Assembly (NCBI GenBank): GCA_013152825.1
Contig: JAADFP010000143.1
Location: 1 to 6,026 of the forward strand
Reading direction: 5' to 3'
Source: Caldisericota bacterium
GTDB taxonomy: Bacteria; CAIJMQ01; JAADFP01
Length of the DNA: 6,026 nt
Below, piece by piece: positions 1 through 4,578 of this stretch (within the stretch, counting starts at the first letter, position 1; each line of letters begins with the position of its first letter). Under the pieces are notes generated by a model, which was not told the DNA's origin, did no database searches, and saw nothing but the letters and a program-made list of their open reading frames with translations. Position numbers and translations under genes: made by a program.

Positions 1-1
1 T

Positions 2-490
2 GGGGCAAAAGAGGTGATAGTAATTTATAGAAGGACTGAGAAGGAGATGCCGGCACGCAGGGAAGAGGTAATAAATGCGCAGGAGGAAGGGGTTAAATTC
101 CACTTTCTCACTCAACCCATAGAGATAATAGTTGAAAACGGGGATATAAAAGGCGTAAAATGTTTGAAGATGAAACTGGGTGAGCCGGACGAGAGCGGAA
201 GAAGGAGGCCTGTCCCTATTCCTGATTCAGAGTTTATTCTGGATATTGATACCCTGGTGGTGGCAATTGGACAGGGGCCAAACCCTCTTTTACCTTCCAC
301 TGTAAAAGGGCTTCGGCTGGGAAGAAAGGGGAATATTGAAGTGGACGAGAAAGGGGCCACCTCTATACCCGGTGTGTTTGCAGGAGGAGATATAGTTACC
401 GGTGCAGCCACGGTTATTGAGGCCATGGGGTCAGGCAGAAAAGCAGCCTTCTCCATTCACGAGTATATATCTTCTCGAAAAAATACTTAG
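2..490 (+). CDS. gltA: Glutamate synthase small-subunit-type FAD/NAD(P) oxidoreductase, C-terminal part (5' end outside window)
   Basis: The reading frame is open from the first full codon at base 2 (GAKEVIVIYRR...) to the TAG at 488-490, so the gene enters from the left; the GTG at 14 is internal. The visible 162 residues are the end of an NADPH-dependent glutamate synthase beta-chain-like flavoprotein. They contain the end of the NAD(P)-binding Rossmann domain (IVIYRRTEKEMPA, then a helix rich in E/A), the TLVVAIGQGPNP strand, and the terminal FAD-binding signature SIPGVFAGGDIVTGAATV followed by EAMGSGRKAA. In this family the protein passes electrons from NAD(P)H through FAD and Fe-S centres, either to make glutamate from glutamine and 2-oxoglutarate or, in the NfnB/SudA branch, in ferredoxin:NADP transhydrogenation or sulfide/polysulfide chemistry. 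The C-terminus alone does not separate these branches. Here gltA means the homotetrameric glutamate synthase gene, not E. coli citrate synthase. The 3' neighbour begins only 6 bp downstream. Confidence 0.87.
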   Translation, partial: GAKEVIVIYRRTEKEMPARREEVINAQEEGVKFHFLTQPIEIIVENGDIKGVKCLKMKLGEPDESGRRRPVPIPDSEFILDIDTLVVAIGQGPNPLLPSTVKGLRLGRKGNIEVDEKGATSIPGVFAGGDIVTGAATVIEAMGSGRKAAFSIHEYISSRKNT

Positions 491-496
491 AAGAAG

Positions 497-1036
497 ATGA
501 GAAGAGGGGTAAGATACGGCTTTACTCTAATAGAACTCCTGGTAGTGATGGCTATTATAGTGACCCTGGCAGGGATTCTTACCCCTGCTTTACTCCGGGC
601 GCGGGAGCAGGGAAGAAGAGTAGTCTGCGTGAATAATCTACGTCAAATAGGCCTGGCTATGCGTCTCTATGCAGAAGATTTTGACGGGTATTATCCTTAC
701 TCCCTGCAGGAGTACACTCAGCTCTATAACCTTAAATACATAAATACTCCCCGTACTTTTTGGTGTCCCTCGGACTACGATTCCCCTCCTAACAACATAA
801 CTACCTCAAACATAGAAAACAGTTATCAGTTAAGAGATAATCAGGTAGCCAGCCGGGTTAAGGATTCCTTGATACCGGGGCTGGGGGGATCATCTACCAT
901 AAGGATTGGCTGGGATCTTACTCCTGTGGGGAGGAGAAACCATGGTAAGGATGGGGGAAATATTCTCTTCATGGATGGTTCAGTAAGGTGGTACCGGTTC
1001 GGGAACGCTGGCGATTACGAAGGGGTAATCCGGTAG
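497..1036 (+). CDS. Small prepilin-like protein with N-terminal methylation motif and H-x10-DG tail
   Basis: This 179-residue protein starts with a short basic leader (MRRGVRYG), then F-T-L-I-E. It is the classic type IV pilin/type II pseudopilin site: cleavage expected between G8 and F9, with Glu at mature position 5 (E13). A single hydrophobic helix follows at about residues 11-33. After it come a C-x-N-N-L-R-Q-I-G segment (C44) and a YAEDFDGYYP segment typical of the DUF1559-like H-X9-DG pilin group, F-W-C-P-S-D at 88-93 (C90, possible disulfide with C44), and near the end H149 followed ten residues later by D160-G161. The spacing is one residue longer than the usual H-X9-DG. These proteins are processed by prepilin peptidase and exposed outside the inner membrane; their individual roles are mostly unknown. 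The ATG lies 6 bp after the upstream stop, with only a purine run (AGAAGAAG) as a weak ribosome site, so coupled translation is likely. No assembly genes are nearby. The start is well fixed because the leader fits. Confidence 0.88.
   Translation: MRRGVRYGFTLIELLVVMAIIVTLAGILTPALLRAREQGRRVVCVNNLRQIGLAMRLYAEDFDGYYPYSLQEYTQLYNLKYINTPRTFWCPSDYDSPPNNITTSNIENSYQLRDNQVASRVKDSLIPGLGGSSTIRIGWDLTPVGRRNHGKDGGNILFMDGSVRWYRFGNAGDYEGVIR
1013..1030. repeat. Inverted repeat at the convergent gene junction
   Basis: GATTAC at 1013-1018 and GTAATC at 1025-1030 are perfect 6-bp inverted arms with a 6-base loop. They sit in the last codons of the pilin gene and just past the stop of the opposing membrane-protein gene. 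Neither strand has a clean T-tract after the stem. It could be a weak 3' hairpin for either transcript but is not a convincing intrinsic terminator, and chance is possible. Confidence 0.3.
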
Positions 1037-1038
1037 AA

Positions 1039-1488
1039 TCAGGAAGATTTTCCTTTATCTTTGTCCTTTTGTAGCTTTATAACTTCGTCCAGAAGCTTTG
1101 CCAGCTTTGTCAACTTGTCTCCCTGGCGCAGGGTAATTCCCTCCGGAATCTTACCCTCTTTCATTTCCTGCAGAGTTTTTTCCAGCCGGTAAAGAGGCCC
1201 TGCTATCTTATGAGACTTGAGAAGGGCAATAGAGCCTAAGAGAAGAGCCGTAAGAATGATTATCAATACGCAGCCGATAAACAGGAGCCTTTCAGTAGTA
1301 ATGAGGTAATTTTCCAGAAGTTCGTTTCCCTGTACAAAGGAGAGAAGGGTAGCCGTAGTCTGGCTGTTTATGTAGAGAAAGAATATAGAAAAGAACAGAC
1401 TCAGCGCCATTCCGCTGCCTACCAGGAGAAAGATGAAGTTTAACTGAACCTCTGGATATACAAAGAACTTCCTTCTTTTCTTTTTCAT
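1039..1488 (-). CDS. Orphan two-helix membrane protein with HAMP-like C-terminal segment
   Basis: This 149-residue protein has a very basic N-terminus (MKKKRRK). A first hydrophobic helix lies at about 17-40, an outside loop of about 25 residues (42-66) includes two acidic positions, and a second helix lies at about 68-91. A cytoplasmic tail of about 58 residues follows. The tail begins S-H-K-I-A-G-P-L-Y-R-L-E (92-103), has a linker, then L-R-Q-G-D-K-L-T-K-L-A (120-130), and ends in a charged KDKDKGKSS. The I-A-G-P-L and R-x-G-D pattern with two amphipathic helices is that of a HAMP signal-relay module. No histidine kinase, cyclase or chemotaxis output domain follows. Such stand-alone proteins are seen in bacteria, often annotated HAMP-domain or chemotaxis-like, with no established function. 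It may act by dimerising with a partner. The ATG has no Shine-Dalgarno, and no alternative in-frame start precedes the first helix. Its TGA faces the pilin stop across 2 bp. Confidence 0.78.
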   Translation of the reverse strand: MKKKRRKFFVYPEVQLNFIFLLVGSGMALSLFFSIFFLYINSQTTATLLSFVQGNELLENYLITTERLLFIGCVLIIILTALLLGSIALLKSHKIAGPLYRLEKTLQEMKEGKIPEGITLRQGDKLTKLAKLLDEVIKLQKDKDKGKSS

Positions 1489-1497
1489 GTTTTGAAT

Positions 1498-1526
1498 TTT
1501 ATAACACGGAATTGACTTAATGTCAA
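1498..1526 (-). promoter_or_regulatory. Sigma-70-type promoter for the HAMP-like membrane protein
   Basis: Read on the minus strand, TTGACA (1526-1521, perfect -35) is followed by a 17-bp spacer and TATAAA (1503-1498, five of six -10 bases). Only nine bases separate the -10 box from the ATG at 1488. The expected start of transcription, about seven bases past the -10 box, therefore falls near 1491, two or three bases before the start codon. That would give a leaderless or nearly leaderless message, consistent with the absence of a ribosome-binding site. The promoter sits in the short gap after the leuD stop, so this gene can be expressed separately from the upstream operon. Motif match is direct; activity is inferred. 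Confidence 0.62.
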
Positions 1527-1529
1527 ATT
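1510..1529. promoter_or_regulatory. Inverted repeat overlapping the -35 box (possible operator)
   Basis: TTGAC at 1512-1516 and GTCAA at 1522-1526 form a perfect 5-bp inverted repeat around TTAAT. With one bulged base the arms extend to AATTGAC and GTCAAATT. The right arm contains the minus-strand -35 hexamer, so a dimeric regulator bound here would block RNA polymerase. The repeat is short and AT-rich, so it may also be chance. Confidence 0.35.
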
Positions 1530-1538
1530 GTACGGCTC

Positions 1539-2027
1539 TTATTCAAGCCTCTTTTTCTTCTTCACGTATTCTACCAGCCCGCCGGATTCTGAGATCTCTT
1601 GCATGAAAGGCGGAGGAGGAATAAAGGGGATTTCTGTGTTCCGGGAGATGTTTATTACTATTCCCTTCTCAAGGTTTATCTCTATCTCGTCTCCGCTGGA
1701 GATTTCATCCGTGTTGCATTCAATGAGGAGTAAGCCTATGTTTATAGAATTCCTGAAGAATATCCTGGCAAAAGATTTAGCCAGGACCGCAGAAACCCCG
1801 GCGATTTTGATTATCCTGGGTGCGTGTTCCCGGGAGGAACCGCAGCCGAAATTTTCTCCCGCTACAATGAAGTCACCGGGGGTAAGTTTTTTTACAAATT
1901 CAGGGTCTGCATCTTCCATCACGTGTTTTGCCAGTTCCTCCAGGTTATTTCTCAGGTGGAAATATTTCCCGGGAGCAATAAGGTCGGTGGAGATATTGTC
2001 CCCAAACTTGTGAGCTTTTCCTTTCAA
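1539..2027 (-). CDS. leuD: Aconitase-family dehydratase small subunit (isopropylmalate/homoaconitate/related)
   Basis: This is the swivel-domain subunit that pairs with the large subunit upstream to isomerise a 2-hydroxy tri- or dicarboxylic acid. Visible hallmarks are KAHKFGDNISTD near the N-terminus, the GENFGCGSSREHAP loop that positions substrate, KSFARIFFRNSIN-GL, and a terminal GGLVEYVKKKK. Its length of about 162 residues fits the short archaeal-type LeuD/HacB class rather than the roughly 200-residue E. coli type. The frame also has a GTG start at 2042 (167 residues), but it has no ribosome site. The TTG at 2027-2025 has AAAGGAG five bases upstream and gives MKGKAHKFGDN, which matches the family N-terminus, so I prefer it. 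The loop after the first strand reads K-Y-F-H-L-R-N-N. As I recall, characterised homoaconitases have Y-L-R-T and isopropylmalate isomerases Y-L-V-x there, and this loop is one residue longer. Substrate is therefore open; dimethylmalate and citrate/isocitrate are other options in the superfamily. Confidence 0.88.
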   Translation of the reverse strand: MKGKAHKFGDNISTDLIAPGKYFHLRNNLEELAKHVMEDADPEFVKKLTPGDFIVAGENFGCGSSREHAPRIIKIAGVSAVLAKSFARIFFRNSINIGLLLIECNTDEISSGDEIEINLEKGIVINISRNTEIPFIPPPPFMQEISESGGLVEYVKKKKRLE

Positions 2028-2032
2028 AGTAA

Positions 2033-2039
2033 CTCCTTT
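2033..2039 (-). promoter_or_regulatory. Ribosome binding site for the small subunit (decides a TTG start)
   Basis: AAAGGAG on the minus strand ends five bases before the TTG at 2027-2025. It is the clearest Shine-Dalgarno in the window and lies inside the reading frame of the upstream GTG candidate (2042), arguing that translation starts at the TTG. Confidence 0.68.
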
Positions 2040-2071
2040 CACTGCTTACTATTTACTACTAGGTATCACAA

Positions 2072-3331
2072 TCAATAGTCTTCCAAACCTGCTTCCCTCG
2101 GGTCAGTCAGGTAACCGGTAAGGGCAGAGGCGGCACAGGTAATGGGTGAGGCGAGGTAAATGGCTCCTTTAGGGTTCCCCATCCTGCCTTTAAAATTGCG
2201 GTTAGCCGAGGAAAGACATACTTCCCCATCGGCCAGGACTCCCTGATGTATCCCCACGCAGGGGCCACAGCCAGGAGGAAGAAGAATCCCTCCCGCTTCT
2301 ATCAGTATTTTCCATACACCCTCTTTTTCTCCCTCCAGGAAAACTTTCCTGGAGCCGGGGGCGATAAGAAGGCGCGATTTTACTTTTTTCCCTTCGAGTA
2401 TCTCAGCTGCTTTCATGAAGTCGGATAGCCTACCGCCAGTGCAGGTTCCTATAAATACCTGGTCAATTTTTAAATTCTTTACTTCTTTGACTTTAGAGAC
2501 ATTATCCACGCTATGGGGAAGGGAAACCATGGGTTCTACTTCTTCTATATTTATGAACACTTCCTTTTCGTAGGGAGCATCTGTATCGTAGGAGATTTCC
2601 TGGAAGTCATTCTCCCTTCCCATGCTTGTTAAATACTCCCGGGTGATTTCATCCGAGGGGAAGATGCCCGTCTTTGCTCCGCATTCTACCGCCATGTTTG
2701 AGATAGTTAACCTGTCATCCATGCTAAGATTTCTTGTCCCTTCTCCAGTGAATTCCAGTGCTTTATAAGTGGCTCCAGAGGCTCCCAGTTTCCCTATGAG
2801 ATGGAGAATAATATCTTTTGCAGTAACTCTCTCTTTAAGTTTCCCCTTTAACTGAATGTTAAAGGAAAAGGGAACTTTCATCCAGACCTTGCCCAGGGCT
2901 ATGGCTACACCAATATCAGTGGATCCCATTCCTGTGGCAAAGGCAGAGAGAGCACCCGAGGTGCAGGTATGGGAGTCAGCTCCCACGATAATCTGGCCGG
3001 GGGCAGAATATCTTTCTACCATTATCTGGTGGCATACCCCGTCGCCTTCTTCTCCTATCAGGCACCCGATCCTGGCACAGAATTCTCTGATGAGTTTATG
3101 GGAATTGGCCAGCTCACTGCGGGGAGGAGGAGAGGCATGATCCAGGAAAAAGATAACCCGGGAGGGATTAGAGACCTCTTTTATCTGTAATTCCTGGAAG
3201 ACTTTTATGGCCAGGGGCCCCGTGCCATCCTGGGCAAATACCCAGTCTGTGGGGAATATATATATCTTGCCTGGCTCTACCTCTTTCCCAAGTTTCTTGG
3301 AAAGAATCTTCTGTACAAATGTTTTTCCCAT
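2072..3331 (-). CDS. leuC: Aconitase-family dehydratase large subunit (isopropylmalate/homoaconitate/related)
   Basis: This 419-residue subunit carries the [4Fe-4S] cluster. The expected ligands are C297 in G-T-C-T-G-G-R (296-301 region) and C355 and C358 in C-G-P-C. Other family signatures are DHASPPP (64-70), GEEGDGVCHQ (93-102), GADSHTCTSGALSAFATGMG (117-136), NMAVECGAKTG (212-222), and SSANRNFKGRMG (374-385) with arginines that bind substrate carboxylates. The length is that of the archaeal/anaerobe-type LeuC/HacA rather than the E. coli protein of about 466 residues. G-T-C-T-G-G-R instead of the common G-S-C-T-N-G-R also points to that subclass. With the small subunit it would dehydrate and rehydrate the product of the upstream synthase. 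The ATG fits the family start (MGKTFVQKIL) but has no visible Shine-Dalgarno; it begins 13 bp after the synthase stop, so coupling is likely. The name leuC denotes the family; homoaconitase, dimethylmalate dehydratase or aconitase-like use cannot be excluded. Confidence 0.9.
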   Translation of the reverse strand: MGKTFVQKILSKKLGKEVEPGKIYIFPTDWVFAQDGTGPLAIKVFQELQIKEVSNPSRVIFFLDHASPPPRSELANSHKLIREFCARIGCLIGEEGDGVCHQIMVERYSAPGQIIVGADSHTCTSGALSAFATGMGSTDIGVAIALGKVWMKVPFSFNIQLKGKLKERVTAKDIILHLIGKLGASGATYKALEFTGEGTRNLSMDDRLTISNMAVECGAKTGIFPSDEITREYLTSMGRENDFQEISYDTDAPYEKEVFINIEEVEPMVSLPHSVDNVSKVKEVKNLKIDQVFIGTCTGGRLSDFMKAAEILEGKKVKSRLLIAPGSRKVFLEGEKEGVWKILIEAGGILLPPGCGPCVGIHQGVLADGEVCLSSANRNFKGRMGNPKGAIYLASPITCAASALTGYLTDPREAGLEDY

Positions 3332-3344
3332 GGGAGTAAAGTAA

Positions 3345-4574
3345 TTAAGGAGAGACAGTCATGATTTTTCTGGCAATTTCCGGGTACCTGGCAATAAATT
3401 TCAGTTCGTCGTCGGTAAGAGGTTTCTGCGTGTGTACGTTGGCATACCTGACTAATTCCAGTATCTTGGTAGCTTCTTCTTCATCCTTGAATTCTATTTC
3501 CAGCTTACCATAGACATTGCGAAATCCTCTTATACCGGAGTATTCTCCCAGGGTAATCATTCTTCCCGTTTCAATGACCTCGGGTGCACCCCTGCCCAAT
3601 TCTTCAAAGTGGTATAACTCGTAGTTTCGCCAGTCTTTTAGTGCTCCATCGGCATGTATTCCTGACTCATGAGCAAAGGCATTCGCTCCCACACCGGGCT
3701 GGTTGATGGGGATGGGAACACCGAAGGCATAAGAGGCATACTTGGCTATTTTCCAGGATTTGGAAAGGTCGATTCTCTCGTCTAACTGGTACTTGTCATG
3801 AAAGCCGTTGGCTTTCTTAACTGCCAGGATTACAGAGACGAGGTCAGCATTACCTGCCCTTTCTCCCATGCCGTTGATTGTGGTATTGATAAAAGCATCC
3901 ACCCCTTCATCGTTAGCTGCCTTGGCCCCTGCTACTGAACAGGCTACTGCCATGCCCAGGTCATTGTGGCAGTGAATCTCTATGGGCAGCTTAATTTCCC
4001 GTGCCAGCTTGGCCACTCGCTCGTAAATAGTAAAGGGAGAATCATATCCCAGGGTGTCACAATACCTGATGCGGTGCGCCCCGTGTTCTTTAGCAGCCAG
4101 AGAAAACTCTATGAGGTATTTTAGGTCTGTGCGTGCCGCATCCTCGGCATTCACTCCGATAATCTGCATGCCTTTTTCTTTTGCTGCATCTACTGCCTCG
4201 GTCATTACTCTTATTACATCATCCCGGTTGAGCTTACCTCTGAATTTACCCTTTATCATCTGGTCAGAAGTAGAAATGGATAAGTTCAGGTTCTTTACCT
4301 TGGTGAGCTCAGTGGCACGTTCTACATCCTTTTTTATTGCTCTTACCCAGCCGGAAAGCACGATGGGCTTTAAGACACCCATCTCCTGCAGTTCCAGGTT
4401 GGCATTGAGATAGCAAACCTCGTGCCTGGTGAAGGGGAAACCGAATTCACTCTGATAAACCCCCATTTCGTTAAGATACATATTTATCAGAGTTTTTTCC
4501 AACTTAGCCAAACCCAACCGGGAAGTTTGGACACCATCCCGGTTGGTAACATCGAGAATATAGATTTTAGCCAT
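3345..4574 (-). CDS. Homocitrate/isopropylmalate/citrate synthase family enzyme (DRE-TIM acyl transferase)
   Basis: This 409-residue enzyme should condense acetyl-CoA with a 2-oxoacid using a divalent metal. Visible active-site parts are D8-x-T-x-R12-D13-G-x-Q16 at the first TIM-barrel strand, H201-x-H203 (H-C-H-N-D-L-G) for metal binding, N-T-T-I-N-G-M-G-E-R-A-G-N (230-242), and H-E-S-G-I-H (302-307) in the subdomain that supplies a catalytic His. The protein ends about 100 residues after that, so the LeuA-type leucine-binding regulatory domain is missing; this is like homocitrate synthase/NifV and unlike full LeuA. Unusual are V-T-N-R-D-G in place of the usual T-T-L-R-D-G and Q-S-E-F-G-F-P (41-47) where most relatives have an I-E-x-G-x-P segment. 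A Q-S-E-F-like stretch is, as I recall, also found in Re-citrate synthases. Product could be homocitrate, isopropylmalate, citramalate or citrate. It starts 4 bp after serA and precedes the dehydratase genes, which should process its product. Confidence 0.83.
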   Translation of the reverse strand: MAKIYILDVTNRDGVQTSRLGLAKLEKTLINMYLNEMGVYQSEFGFPFTRHEVCYLNANLELQEMGVLKPIVLSGWVRAIKKDVERATELTKVKNLNLSISTSDQMIKGKFRGKLNRDDVIRVMTEAVDAAKEKGMQIIGVNAEDAARTDLKYLIEFSLAAKEHGAHRIRYCDTLGYDSPFTIYERVAKLAREIKLPIEIHCHNDLGMAVACSVAGAKAANDEGVDAFINTTINGMGERAGNADLVSVILAVKKANGFHDKYQLDERIDLSKSWKIAKYASYAFGVPIPINQPGVGANAFAHESGIHADGALKDWRNYELYHFEELGRGAPEVIETGRMITLGEYSGIRGFRNVYGKLEIEFKDEEEATKILELVRYANVHTQKPLTDDELKFIARYPEIARKIMTVSP

Positions 4575-4578
4575 AGTC

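Noticed and set aside
112..456. Minus-strand open frame of 114 codons opposite the flavoprotein gene
   Set aside because: The plus-strand frame matches a known family to its last residue; the antisense frame shows no family features.
1041..1075. Possible plus-strand terminator: AGGAA-GATT-TTCCT followed by a T-rich stretch
   Set aside because: The stem has only five pairs with few G-C, the T-rich stretch is interrupted, and the bases are explained as the coding end (basic/Lys-rich tail) of the opposing gene.
1600..1620. Purine repeat of GGAGGA units
   Set aside because: It is simply the codons of a four-proline run (I-P-P-P-P-F) in the small subunit on the other strand.
1528..2078. Plus-strand open frames of 161 and 84 codons opposite the small subunit
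   Set aside because: The minus-strand frame carries all small-subunit signatures; the plus-strand products are low-complexity and Ser/Phe-rich, as antisense shadows often are.
2246..3190. Plus-strand open frames of 60, 94 and 73 codons opposite the large subunit
   Set aside because: They overlap fully conserved large-subunit motifs on the minus strand and have no recognisable domains.
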